NCBI RefSeq assembly: GCF_050699915.1
Contig: NZ_JBOHGA010000002.1
Coordinates: 1 to 64,000, forward strand
Source of the DNA: Actinophytocola sp050699915
GTDB taxonomy: Bacteria; Actinomycetota; Actinomycetes; Mycobacteriales; Pseudonocardiaceae
Length of the DNA stretch: 64,000 bases
Direction: 5' to 3'
A model generated the notes under the pieces. That model was not told where the DNA came from. It saw only the letters and a list, made by a program, of their open reading frames with translations, and made no database searches. Positions 8,194 to 16,768 of this stretch are shown piece after piece. Both the position numbers and the translations under genes were made by a program. Within the stretch, counting starts at the first letter, position 1. Each line of letters starts with the position of its first letter.

Positions 8194-10005
8194 GTGACCT
8201 ACTATCGAGCGGTGCGTAGTGGTCAACTGATCGCGGGGCGTTACCGGCTCGAGGAGGTCATCGGGTCCGGCGGGATGGGCGTGGTCTGGCTCGCCACGGA
8301 CACGCGGCTCGAGCGGCCGGTCGCGGTGAAGCGTGCCTCCGTGCCGGACCGGCGCGGCGCGCGGCAGCTGCTGCGAGAGGCGAAGAACGCCGCGCGGCTG
8401 CATCACCCGAACTCTGTGGCGGTGTTCGACGCGGTCGAGGACGACGACGGCCGCTGCTGGCTGGTCATGGAGTACGTGCCGTCGACCAGTCTCGCCGATC
8501 TCATGGTCCGCGATCCCGGGTTGTCGCCGGAGACCGTGGTGTCCGTCGGCGCGCAGGTGGCCGACGCGCTCGCCGCCATGCACGCGCTCGGCATCGTGCA
8601 CCGCGACGTGAAGCCGGGCAACGTGCTGGTCACCGACCAGGGCGTGGCCAAGCTGACCGACTTCGGCATCGCGACCTGGCAGGAGGTGACGGTCACCGAG
8701 ACCGGGCCGGTGCCGTGCACGCCCGGCTACCTCGCACCCGAGGTGGCCAACGGCGTCGAGGCGACGACCGCGTCCGACGTGTTCTCGCTCGGCGCGACGC
8801 TGTACGCGGCCGTCGAGGGCACGCCGCCGTTCGGCCGGGGCGACGTGCAGCTGGTCATGCGACGTGCTCGCGCCGGGACGATGCCGGAGCCGGTGAAGGC
8901 GGGCGCGCTGACGCCGGTGCTCGCCTCCTTGATGGCCACCGACCCGGCGGCGCGGCCGAGCGCCGCGGGGGCCCATGAGCTGCTGACCGAGGCGGGCGGG
9001 ACCAAGTCCACCGTCCACGCGCCACCGCGGTCGCGGGTGCTGCGGCGGCGGCCGGTCGGGGTGGCCGCGGCGGCGCTGGTGGTGGCCGCCGCGGTGGCGC
9101 TGATCGCGTGGCTGGTGCCCGTCGGCGAGGTGCGCGGCTCCCCGCGCTCCGCGGCGCCCGGTCCGCCAAGCCTGGGTGCCGAGCCGACGACGGTCGACCC
9201 GTGCGCGCTGATGTCGGTGACGCCGTACGAGAAGTTCGGCGACCCGAAGCTGGACGAGGACTTCGGCTCGTTCGCACGCTGCGACGTGCTCGTCGGGATC
9301 GGGGAGAACGACGACGTCGACGTGTCCGTGGAGCTCGACGACGCCGACGACGAGGACAACCTGCCCGCGCTGACCGTGCGCAAGGACGACGACGAGGAGG
9401 CCGACGATCTCTGCGCCCGCACGGTGATCATCGGCGACGGCCACATCGCCGAGGCCGAGGCCGCCACCTACAACGACAGCGGCACCACCGCGGCCGACCT
9501 CTGCGCGATGGCCGACGTCGCCGCCGCCGAGGTCGTCGACGTGCTGCGCCGCGGCCCGGTGCCTCGCGACCAGGACGAGCTGCCGGCCGAGTCGATTGCG
9601 AACTCCAACGCGTGCGCGATGGCCGACGAGGAGGTCGTCGCCCTGGTGCCCGACGTCGACCCCAAGGACCCGATGCCCGGCTTCGGGCCGTGGTACTGCC
9701 GGTGGAGCGACCCGGAGGACGGGCCGTCGAGCCTGCTGCTCCAGTTCGACCGGAACCCGCCCTATGGTCCCGAGGAGGGCCGCGAGATCCGCCTCGGCGA
9801 CCGCGACGCCGTCGTGTTCCCGCGCGGCTTCGGCGACGACACGTGCGAGGTCTCGGTGATCCACCGGCGGTACGTCAACGAGCTCGACGAGGACATGATC
9901 GAGGCCCTGCTCGTGGTCGTCTACGGCGACGGGCCGACGGAACCGTTGTGTGCCACGGCGCGCCAGGTCGCGTCGCGTGCCGCGGGCAACCTGCCCGCGG
10001 TCTAG
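8194..10005 (+). CDS. membrane Ser/Thr protein kinase with DUF3558-like ectodomain
   Basis: A 603-residue receptor kinase. Kinase domain about 15-265: GSGGMGVVW glycine loop, lysine K46, HRDVKPGN at 136-143, DFG at 156-158, and TPGYLAPE in the activation segment. One transmembrane helix lies at about 287-309. The roughly 290-residue outside part begins PTTVDPCALM and has several spaced cysteines and very acidic stretches (DDADDEDN), resembling the DUF3558-type lipoprotein sensor fold. GTG 8194 was chosen over TTG 8191 because GGAGAG ends eight bases before it; both are possible. It is the third kinase within 7 kb, and its gene is probably coexpressed with the preceding membrane-protein gene. 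Confidence 0.88.
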   Translation: MTYYRAVRSGQLIAGRYRLEEVIGSGGMGVVWLATDTRLERPVAVKRASVPDRRGARQLLREAKNAARLHHPNSVAVFDAVEDDDGRCWLVMEYVPSTSLADLMVRDPGLSPETVVSVGAQVADALAAMHALGIVHRDVKPGNVLVTDQGVAKLTDFGIATWQEVTVTETGPVPCTPGYLAPEVANGVEATTASDVFSLGATLYAAVEGTPPFGRGDVQLVMRRARAGTMPEPVKAGALTPVLASLMATDPAARPSAAGAHELLTEAGGTKSTVHAPPRSRVLRRRPVGVAAAALVVAAAVALIAWLVPVGEVRGSPRSAAPGPPSLGAEPTTVDPCALMSVTPYEKFGDPKLDEDFGSFARCDVLVGIGENDDVDVSVELDDADDEDNLPALTVRKDDDEEADDLCARTVIIGDGHIAEAEAATYNDSGTTAADLCAMADVAAAEVVDVLRRGPVPRDQDELPAESIANSNACAMADEEVVALVPDVDPKDPMPGFGPWYCRWSDPEDGPSSLLLQFDRNPPYGPEEGREIRLGDRDAVVFPRGFGDDTCEVSVIHRRYVNELDEDMIEALLVVVYGDGPTEPLCATARQVASRAAGNLPAV

Positions 10006-10060
10006 TTCGGACGGCGGCTCCTGCCAGCCGCATGCGTCCGCGAAGCGAGCAAGGCTTCGG

Positions 10061-10831
10061 TCAGTACTTGCTGTCCTGTTGGGACGGTGGTCGCAGCCGC
10101 AGGCCGTGCATGCCGCCGTCCACGGCGAGCACCGTGCCCGCCGTCGAGCCGGACAGCGGGCTCGCCAGGTAGGCGATCGCGTTGGCCACCTCGTCCGCCG
10201 ACACCATGCGGCCCATCGGCTGGCGCGCGTTGAGCGCGGCTCGCTCGGCCTCCGGATCCTCCTGCTGGTTGAGCAACCTGTCCACCCATGGCGTGTCCGC
10301 CGTACCCGGTGCCACGCAGTTGACCCGGATGCCCTCGCGCAGGTGGTCCGCCGCCATGGCCAGCGTCAGCGCGTACACCGCGCCCTTGCTGGCCGAGTAC
10401 AGCACCCGCTTCTGCAGCCCGGCCCACGCGACGATCGAGCACGTGTTGACGATCGCCGCGGCGGGGGAGTTTCGCAGGTGCGGCAAGGCGTGCCGGGACG
10501 TCCTGACCATCCCGACCACGTTGACGTCCAGTACCCGCAGCCACTCGTCGTCGCTGTTGCCGGCGATGTCGCCGACCGCGCTGATGCCGGCGTTGTTCAC
10601 CACCACGTCGAGCCTGCCGAACCGCTCGGCCACAGTGTCCACAGCGGACTTGACCTGGTCGTCGTTGGTGACGTCGGCCTCGACGCCCAGGATGTCGTCT
10701 GGGAGCCCGTCCGGCTTGAGATCGAGCGCGGCGACCTTGGCTCCCCTGCTGTTCAGCAGTTTCGCCGTGGCCAGGCCGATTCCCGACGCACCGCCGGTGA
10801 CGATCGCGACCAGTCCTGCGAACTCACTCAC
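10061..10831 (-). CDS. SDR-family oxidoreductase (cluster tailoring enzyme)
   Basis: A 256-residue classical short-chain dehydrogenase: cofactor loop TGGASGIG near the N-terminus, NNAG, an active-site Ser in NTCSIVA, and YSASKG carrying the Tyr-x-x-x-Lys pair. The acidic residue in ALDLKPD after the second strand favours NAD over NADP. The GTG at 10831 is preferred because AGGAGAG precedes it and because it overlaps the stop of the MFS gene in a GTGAGTGA arrangement, the usual sign of translational coupling. It is the last gene of the long minus-strand operon that makes and exports the cluster product. A ketone/alcohol interconversion on the heptanoate-derived unit is plausible but unproven. 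Confidence 0.85.
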   Translation of the reverse strand: MSEFAGLVAIVTGGASGIGLATAKLLNSRGAKVAALDLKPDGLPDDILGVEADVTNDDQVKSAVDTVAERFGRLDVVVNNAGISAVGDIAGNSDDEWLRVLDVNVVGMVRTSRHALPHLRNSPAAAIVNTCSIVAWAGLQKRVLYSASKGAVYALTLAMAADHLREGIRVNCVAPGTADTPWVDRLLNQQEDPEAERAALNARQPMGRMVSADEVANAIAYLASPLSGSTAGTVLAVDGGMHGLRLRPPSQQDSKY

Positions 10832-12095
10832 GATTTCTCTCCTGTTCACTGCGGACCACCTTGGCAACGTCCACTTTGGATTTCGCGCGCCGGCTCGGCA
10901 GGCTGAGCTGAGCGGAGAGCACCCCGACCACGCCGATCAGGACCCACAGCGCCCACGGGCCGAGCGCGTAGACGGCGCCGCCGACGAGCGGTCCGACGCC
11001 GGTGCCGAACGTGTACGCGACGCCGTGCAGCCCCTGGTAGCGCCCGACCAGGTGCGGCGGCGACAGACTGCCCAGGTAGGCCTGGGACAGCGTGCTGGAG
11101 ATCATCTCGCCGAGCGTCCAGATCAGCACGGTCGCCGCCAGCATGAGCATGTCGGTCATGAGCCCGGTCAGCGCGAGGCCGATGCCGACGATCAGGTTGC
11201 CGACGGCCAGTACGTGCTCCGGCTTGTACCGGGCGATCCAGCCGGTGATGGGCAGCTCGAGGACCAGCACCAGCAGACCGTTGAGCCCGATCAGCAGACC
11301 GAAGTCGGCCGCGGTCAGGCCCACGTCGGTGACGTGCAGGGGCAGGGCGACGGTGGACTGGATGTAGACGAACTCGGCGGTCACCGTCATCAGCAGGAAC
11401 CGCAGCAGGACGCGGTCGCCGAACGCCTGTCGGTAACCCGCCGCGCGGTCCGCCTTCGTGTCCGCGTCGTCGTGGTCGCCGCCCGGCTGGGCCGTGTCTC
11501 GCAGCAGCAGCGCCACGACCACGCCGAACGACAGGAACGTGGCGGCGTTGCCCAGGAAGAGCCACATGTAGGAGGTGCTGGCCAGGACGCCGCCGATGAC
11601 GCCGCCCAGTGCGGCGCCGATGTTCTGCGCGAACCGGAACACGCCGAAGGCGGCGAGCCGTTGCTGGTTGGTCTCCACGGCGTCGACCAGCGCCGCGGCC
11701 GCGGCCGGTCGCTGGATCTGCGAGGTCACGCCGATGAGCCCGACCACGGCGGCGATGAGCGACAGCGGTCCGACGAACGGCACGAGCGCTGTCAGCCCGG
11801 CGGTGGTCACGGCGGACAGCACGATGGTCCATCGCCGGCCGAGCCGGTCGGCGAGGTAGCCGCCGACGGCGTTGCCGAGCATCTTGCCCACGCCGGACAT
11901 GCCCAGCACCAGGCCCGCGGCACCGGCGGAGTAACCGCGCTCGGTCAGGTAGAGCACGATGAACACGGGCAGGAAGTTGCCGACCTGGTTGATCAGGATG
12001 CCGAGACTGATGACCCAGACGCGGATGGGCAGCCCGCGCAGCGAGTCGCGGAACCGCTCCTCGACGCCCGACTGTTCCGGCGGTGCGCTGCTCAC
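10824..12095 (-). CDS. MFS exporter, copy 1
   Basis: A 423-residue major-facilitator protein with 12 predicted helices. The loop 2-3 motif GGYLADRLGRRW is intact, and a hydrophilic central loop rich in Asp (PGGDHDDADTKADRA) separates the halves. GTG 12095 overlaps the TGA of the upstream ATP-grasp gene (GTGA). It is closely related to the second MFS gene at 25154-26413, with near-identical motifs along the whole length. Both copies directly follow a BacD-like ligase gene. In dipeptide-antibiotic clusters this gene order (ATP-grasp ligase then MFS) is common, with the transporter exporting the ligated product; self-protection by efflux is the likely job here. Confidence 0.88.
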   Translation of the reverse strand: MSSAPPEQSGVEERFRDSLRGLPIRVWVISLGILINQVGNFLPVFIVLYLTERGYSAGAAGLVLGMSGVGKMLGNAVGGYLADRLGRRWTIVLSAVTTAGLTALVPFVGPLSLIAAVVGLIGVTSQIQRPAAAAALVDAVETNQQRLAAFGVFRFAQNIGAALGGVIGGVLASTSYMWLFLGNAATFLSFGVVVALLLRDTAQPGGDHDDADTKADRAAGYRQAFGDRVLLRFLLMTVTAEFVYIQSTVALPLHVTDVGLTAADFGLLIGLNGLLVLVLELPITGWIARYKPEHVLAVGNLIVGIGLALTGLMTDMLMLAATVLIWTLGEMISSTLSQAYLGSLSPPHLVGRYQGLHGVAYTFGTGVGPLVGGAVYALGPWALWVLIGVVGVLSAQLSLPSRRAKSKVDVAKVVRSEQERNRE

Positions 12096-13360
12096 GTGAT
12101 GGGCTCGGTGCGCACGTGGATCATGTCGAGCAGCCGCTTGCAGTTGGCCTTCGCGTCGGTGGCGTCGGCGCCGCGGGCGGTGACGTAGCCGCCGATGTCC
12201 TCGTTCCAGGTCAGCGGCGGCACCACGTCGCCCGGCTTCACCTTGACGTGCAGGGCGACGAACGCCGGGTCCGCGCGCACGGCGTCGACCCCGGTCACCT
12301 CCACGACCCGGCCGGGCTCCGGCGTGAGAGCCAGCAGCGCCGATCCGCCCAGCGGCTCCGGCGACTCGATCAGCGGCTCCACCAGGCCGAACTTGTCGCC
12401 CAGCGTGTAGCGCTCCATGTCGACGCCGTAGGCGGCCTCGACCATCTCGTTGACCGCGTACCCGCCGATGCGGTTGTGCGACTCGATGATTCTCGGGCCG
12501 CGCGAGGTCAGCCGAACCTCGGTGTGTGTCGGACCGTTGCGCAGCCCCACCGCGTCGAGGAAGTCCGTCACCAACTTCGTGATCTCCTGCTTCTCCTCGG
12601 CCGAGCAGCCGCTGGGCTGCGAGAGTCCGAGCTCGACGAATCCGGAGCCGCCACCGAACGCCGCCTTGTCGGTCATCGCGCAGGCCACGTGCCGGCCGTC
12701 GAAGCTCAGCGACTCCACGCTGACCTCCGGGCCGTCCAGGTATTCCTCCATGAGGAAGTCGTCGAAGGAGTCGTCGCCGAACAGGTCACCGGCGACCCAG
12801 TGCCCGTCGTCGAGGGACCGGTACTTCTCGGCGACGACGTCCACGTCGGCTGGTTCGCGGACGCAGAACACTCCCACACTGCCCGACTCGCGGATCGGCT
12901 TGACGATGATCGGGAGTCCGTGCGCCTCGACGAAGTCCCGAACGTCCTGGGCGGAACGGCCGACCGCGGTGGCCATCGGGCTGATGCCCTTCGCGGCCAG
13001 GAGCTGGCGCATCCGCCACTTGTCCAGCAGCAGCTCGACGGTCTCGACGGACTCGCCGCCGAGGTCGAGCGCCTCGTTGACCCGCGCCGCCGGCAGCAGC
13101 CCGAGCTCGAACAGCGACACGGCCAGCTGGAACGGGTACGCCTCGTGCAGCGCCCGGGCCAGGGGGAGGAACCGGTCGATGTCGCCGTAGTCGAGCAGCA
13201 GCCCCTGGTCGACGTAGGGCCAGAGTTCGCGGTCATATGCGTCGGGATACTGGACGTGAACCACGTCCAGGCCGAGCTCCCGGGCCTTGCGCACAAGCTT
13301 GGGCTTGCCGCCGATGACCAGGACGCGAGGCCGTCCGTTGGGCACGACATCGTCGGACAA
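12092..13360 (-). CDS. ATP-grasp carboxylate-amine (amino acid) ligase, copy 1
   Basis: About 422 residues with the ATP-grasp order: Rossmann-like N-lobe (PRVLVIGGKPKLVRKARELGLDV), central lobe with IIVKPIRESGSVGV, nucleotide-closing DFLMEEYLDGPEVSVES, and metal/phosphate residues in THTEVRL and IIESHNRIGG. This is the L-amino-acid ligase (BacD/DdaF-like) branch, which joins a carboxylate to an amine through an acyl phosphate. The start is set at TTG 13360 after AAAGGGA, because the paralogue at 26410 has a homologous TTG at the same place with a strong AAAGGAGG. A GTG at 13378 is an alternative. It couples to the MFS gene by a GTGA overlap. Substrates are unknown. Confidence 0.85.
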   Translation of the reverse strand: MSDDVVPNGRPRVLVIGGKPKLVRKARELGLDVVHVQYPDAYDRELWPYVDQGLLLDYGDIDRFLPLARALHEAYPFQLAVSLFELGLLPAARVNEALDLGGESVETVELLLDKWRMRQLLAAKGISPMATAVGRSAQDVRDFVEAHGLPIIVKPIRESGSVGVFCVREPADVDVVAEKYRSLDDGHWVAGDLFGDDSFDDFLMEEYLDGPEVSVESLSFDGRHVACAMTDKAAFGGGSGFVELGLSQPSGCSAEEKQEITKLVTDFLDAVGLRNGPTHTEVRLTSRGPRIIESHNRIGGYAVNEMVEAAYGVDMERYTLGDKFGLVEPLIESPEPLGGSALLALTPEPGRVVEVTGVDAVRADPAFVALHVKVKPGDVVPPLTWNEDIGGYVTARGADATDAKANCKRLLDMIHVRTEPIT

Positions 13361-13489
13361 CGTGGTTCCCTTTCTCACGTTTCCTCGAGCGACGGAGAAA
13401 TCGTTCCCTAGACGGAATGCCGCTCCATATTGTGAATTATTGACGACAACACTACCATGCGCGCCCCGTCGGGAATTCCCGGATTACGG

Positions 13490-14677
13490 TCACCCCAACA
13501 CGTCGGCGATCGCGTCGACGCCGAAATCGATCTCCTCCCGGGTAATCACCAGCGGCGGCGCCACCCGCAGATTCCCATGGGATTCCTTGCACAGCACGCC
13601 GCGCTCCGCCAGCGCCTCGGACACCTTTCGTCCGGTCGGGCGGCCTTCGGCGATCCGCACGTTGGCCCACAGCCCGCGCCCACGAACCTCGGCGACGCCG
13701 TCCAGCTCGCCGAGCCGGGCGTGTACGTACGCGCCGAGCTCACGAGAGCGCTCCTGGAACTCTCCGCCGGCCAGCAAACGCACCACCGCGCGGCCGACCG
13801 CGCACGCCAGCGGGTTGCCGCCGAAGGTCGAGCCGTGCTCGCCCGGCCGGAGCACGCCGAGCACGTCGGCCCGGCCGACCACCGCGGACACCGGCATGAT
13901 CCCGCCGCCCAGTGCCTTGCCCAGCGCGTACAGGTCGGCGCGGACGCCCTCGTGCTCCAGCGCCAGCGTCGTGCCGGTTCGGGCCAGTCCGGACTGGACC
14001 TCGTCGGCGACGAACAACGTGTTGGTGTCGTCGCACAGCTGACGGACCTCGGCCAGGTAGCCCTTCGGTGGCACGACCACGCCCGCCTCACCCTGGATCG
14101 GCTCCAGCAGGACCGCCGCCGTGTTGTCGGTGACCGCCGAGCGCAGCGCGTCGGCGTCGCCGTAGGGCACGACCTTGAAGCCCGGGGTGAACGGACCGAA
14201 CTCGTCGCGGGCCTCCGCGTCGGTGGAGAACGAGACGATGGTCGTGGTGCGGCCGTGGAAGTTCTCGTCCGCCACCACGATCTCGGCCGCTCCGTCCGGC
14301 ACGCCCTTGACCTGGTAGGCCCATTTCCTGGCGACCTTCAGGGCCGACTCGACCGCCTCGGCGCCGGTGTTGGCGGGCAGCACCATCTCGGTGCCGGTCA
14401 GCTCCGCCAGCTCGCGGCAGAACAGTCCGAACTGGTCGTGGTGGAACACCCGGCCGGTCAGCGTCAGCTGGTCGAGCTGCGCCTTGGCCGCGGCGACGAT
14501 GTCGGGGTGGCGATGGCCGAAGTTGAGCGCGGAGTACCCGGCGAGGAAGTCGAGGTAGCGCCGACCGTCCAGATCGGTCAGCCAGGCGCCTTCCCCGTGG
14601 GCGAGCACCACCGGCAACGGGTGGTAGTTGCGCGCGCTCCAGCGCTCGTCGAGGGTGATGTAGTCATGAGTGGTCAT
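13490..14677 (-). CDS. class-III aminotransferase (RocD/LysJ-like), copy 1
   Basis: A 395-residue fold-type I PLP enzyme close to ornithine delta-aminotransferase. NTGAEAVESALK at 103-114 binds the phosphate/substrate end, D225 in VADEVQSG contacts the PLP nitrogen, and K254 in GKALGGG is the Schiff-base lysine. It starts with ATG overlapping the lysZ stop (ATGA), so it is tightly tied to the carrier-protein operon. By analogy with LysJ it may aminate a LysW-bound ketone or aldehyde. Alternatively it may remove ornithine, the by-product of the amidinotransferase at 41240. A paralogue is at 28542. A 12-bp palindrome (CGGGAATTCCCG, 13470-13481) lies just downstream. Confidence 0.85.
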   Translation of the reverse strand: MTTHDYITLDERWSARNYHPLPVVLAHGEGAWLTDLDGRRYLDFLAGYSALNFGHRHPDIVAAAKAQLDQLTLTGRVFHHDQFGLFCRELAELTGTEMVLPANTGAEAVESALKVARKWAYQVKGVPDGAAEIVVADENFHGRTTTIVSFSTDAEARDEFGPFTPGFKVVPYGDADALRSAVTDNTAAVLLEPIQGEAGVVVPPKGYLAEVRQLCDDTNTLFVADEVQSGLARTGTTLALEHEGVRADLYALGKALGGGIMPVSAVVGRADVLGVLRPGEHGSTFGGNPLACAVGRAVVRLLAGGEFQERSRELGAYVHARLGELDGVAEVRGRGLWANVRIAEGRPTGRKVSEALAERGVLCKESHGNLRVAPPLVITREEIDFGVDAIADVLG

Positions 14678-15516
14678 GATCGGCTCCCTGCGCGCGTCAT
14701 GGTTACGGTGGTGCCGGATCCGGCCAGTGCTCGGTTGACCGGGTCGGGAACCCGCCCGTCCGCGATGCGCACCGACGCCACTCCGCCGGCCAGGGCCTCA
14801 CGCGCCGCGACGAGCTTGAGTGCCATGCCACCACCGGCGAACCGGCCGGGCGCACCGGTCGCCGGCACCTCGTAGGTGCTCAGGACGCTGGTCTCGTCGT
14901 CGGGATCGGCGAGGACTCCAGGGGCTCCGGTCAGCAGAACCAGCTCGTCGGCGCCGTGTGCCGCCGCGAGCGCCGCCGCGGCGCGGTCGGCGTCGACGTT
15001 CACCGGGTGGTCGTGCTCGTCGATCGCGGGCGGGGAGACCACCGGCACGAAGCCGGACCGCAGCAGGGTGTCCGCCAGCTCGGTGCGCACCCCGCTGAGC
15101 CGGCCGCTGAGGTTGTCCCGGACCATCGTCGTCCGACCGTCCACAACGGACCGGACGGCGGACTTGCGGCGGGCCCGCAGCATGCCGCCGTCCATGCCGG
15201 TGAGGCCGACCGAGGGCACCCCGAGCCGGGACAGCTCCGCGACGATCTTCGGCTTGACCCCGCCGGCCAGCGCGAGGATGACCACCTCGAGCGTCTCCGG
15301 GTCGGTGTACCTGGTGGTCACCTGGTCCGGGGAGACGAGCGTGCGTTGCGGGACACCGAGCTTCCCGGCCAGCCGGGCGATCTCCCCGGAACCGCCGTGC
15401 ACCACCAGCACGGACCGTCCTTTCTGGACGAGTCGGGCGACGTCGGCGCAGACGCCCGCGGCGTCGACGGCCCTGTTGCCGCCGCACTTGACGACGGTCA
15501 ACGGTCTGGTGGTCAC
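14674..15516 (-). CDS. lysZ: LysW-gamma-glutamyl kinase (LysZ/ArgB family)
   Basis: A 280-residue amino-acid kinase of the acetylglutamate/LysW-aminoadipate kinase family. It has VVKCGGN at the N-terminus, the glycine-rich VVHGGSGEIARLAGKLG substrate loop, VGLTGMDGGML, and the C-terminal GGGMALKLVAA stretch. It would phosphorylate the free side-chain carboxylate of glutamate held on the carrier protein LysW, using ATP in the cytoplasm. The gene lies 15 nt after lysY and overlaps the aminotransferase start by ATGA, the normal company for LysW-type biosynthesis. Assignment to LysZ rather than housekeeping ArgB rests on the adjacent lysW and on the cluster setting. Confidence 0.85.
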   Translation of the reverse strand: MTTRPLTVVKCGGNRAVDAAGVCADVARLVQKGRSVLVVHGGSGEIARLAGKLGVPQRTLVSPDQVTTRYTDPETLEVVILALAGGVKPKIVAELSRLGVPSVGLTGMDGGMLRARRKSAVRSVVDGRTTMVRDNLSGRLSGVRTELADTLLRSGFVPVVSPPAIDEHDHPVNVDADRAAAALAAAHGADELVLLTGAPGVLADPDDETSVLSTYEVPATGAPGRFAGGGMALKLVAAREALAGGVASVRIADGRVPDPVNRALAGSGTTVTMTRAGSRS

Positions 15517-15531
15517 GGAGGCTCCAGTCGC

Positions 15532-16557
15532 TCAGATGGGATGCAGGCCGGGGAAGGACAGGCCGAGGGTCTCCGGCCAGCCCATGCGGATGTTCAGGCA
15601 CTGGACGGCGTTGCCCGCGCCGCCCTTCATGAGGTTGTCCAGTGCCGCGATGGTCGACAGGCGGCCGGCCTCCTCGTCGACGGCGTACCCGACGTCGCAG
15701 AAGTTCGAGCCCAGCAGGATCTTCGGCTCCGGGTAGCGGAAGGTGCCGCGCTGCTGGGCGACCAGCCGGACGAAAGGCTCGTCGCGGTACTGCTCGCGGA
15801 ACGCCCGGCGCACCGCCGACCTGTCCACACCGGGGCGCATCGTGGCGTGACAGATCGTCTGCACGCCTCGTACCGCCTCGACTCCGGTCGCGGTCATGGC
15901 GACCGGAATGCCGAGGTGTCGGGAGATCTCGGCCTCGTGCCGGTGCCCGGTCGGCGCGAACACCCGCATCGCCCCGCTGCGTTCGGCATGCAGGTTCGCC
16001 TCGCCCGCGGTGGCACCGGAGCCACTCGAACCGGTGCGCGCGTCGAACTGGGCCGTCGGCTCGACCAGGTCCCGTGCCACGAGTGGGTACAGCGCGAGCA
16101 CGCCCGCCACCGCCATGCAGCCGGGCACGCTGACCAGGTCGGCGGTGCCCAGGCTGTCCCGGTGCAGCTCGGGAATCCCGGGGACGAAGTCGCCGAGCAG
16201 GTGCGGCGCGGCGTGCGCGGTCCCGTAGTAGCGCTGGAATACTTCGGTGTCGTCCAGCCGGAAGTCCCCGGTGAGGTCGATGACCTGCTTGGCCTGCCCG
16301 ATCCAGCGGTCGATCTGTGTCATGGCGGCGCGGTGCGGCGTGGCGAGGAAGACCGTGTCGCACTCACCCACCTCATCGGCCGTGCAGAACAACAGGTCGG
16401 TGGCGGACCGCAGGTTCGGATGCACCCCGTCGACCCGCTTGCCGGGGAACCGGGAGGACACCGCGCCCACCACCTCGACCTCGGGATGGCCGATGAGCAG
16501 TCGCAGCAGCTCGCCGCCGATGTAGCCGGCCGCGCCGACCACCGCGACGCGGGTCAC
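15532..16557 (-). CDS. lysY: LysW-gamma-glutamyl phosphate reductase (LysY/ArgC family)
   Basis: A 341-residue NADPH-dependent acyl-phosphate reductase. The N-terminal Rossmann loop is GAAGYIGGELLRLL, the catalytic cysteine is C147 in SVPGCMAVAG, and the substrate region includes GSSGSGATAGE and APTGHRHEAEI. It would convert the LysW-bound glutamyl phosphate to the semialdehyde that the transketolase pair then extends. GTG at 16557; the gene begins 37 nt after lysW. Length and motif spacing match ArgC/LysY. As for LysZ, the carrier-bound role is inferred from the neighbouring carrier gene. Confidence 0.87.
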   Translation of the reverse strand: MTRVAVVGAAGYIGGELLRLLIGHPEVEVVGAVSSRFPGKRVDGVHPNLRSATDLLFCTADEVGECDTVFLATPHRAAMTQIDRWIGQAKQVIDLTGDFRLDDTEVFQRYYGTAHAAPHLLGDFVPGIPELHRDSLGTADLVSVPGCMAVAGVLALYPLVARDLVEPTAQFDARTGSSGSGATAGEANLHAERSGAMRVFAPTGHRHEAEISRHLGIPVAMTATGVEAVRGVQTICHATMRPGVDRSAVRRAFREQYRDEPFVRLVAQQRGTFRYPEPKILLGSNFCDVGYAVDEEAGRLSTIAALDNLMKGGAGNAVQCLNIRMGWPETLGLSFPGLHPI

Positions 16558-16594
16558 GACCAGGTTCCGGTGACTGTCGTCCGTCCGCGCACGC

Positions 16595-16768
16595 CTACTC
16601 GCCCCAGTCCTCTTCGACCTCGGGCGCCAGGGCGAGCACCGCCGGGCTCAGCGCCACGATCTCCAGCTCGCTTCGGCAGCCGGCGCACTCGACGATCTCG
16701 TTGAGCCGCACCGAGTCGCTGATCGCCACCTCGTCCTCGCACTCGGGGCAGGCCTGCATCGTGGTCAT
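16595..16768 (-). CDS. lysW: amino-group carrier protein LysW (AmCP)
   Basis: A 57-residue protein with the full signature of the LysW family. It has a zinc-binding pair of CxxC-type motifs (C7PEC10 and C28AGC31), an acidic body (ECEDEVAISD) and the diagnostic C-terminus EDWGE, whose last Glu is ligated to the amino group of the substrate. The carrier masks the alpha-amino group and steers intermediates among the Lys enzymes. ATG 16768 overlaps the tktB stop (ATGA), and AGGGAA lies about eight bases upstream. In primary metabolism LysW serves lysine or arginine formation. Here its position between a split transketolase and LysY/LysZ matches the secondary-metabolite variant known for vazabitide A. 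Confidence 0.93.
   Translation of the reverse strand: MTTMQACPECEDEVAISDSVRLNEIVECAGCRSELEIVALSPAVLALAPEVEEDWGE

Noticed and set aside
10008..10040. Imperfect hairpin between the kinase and SDR stops
   Set aside because: Interrupted stem and no following T-run; too weak to call a terminator.
10182..12188. 668-codon plus-strand frame opposite the SDR and MFS genes
   Set aside because: Shadow of the strongly coding minus strand; no domain, no ribosome site.
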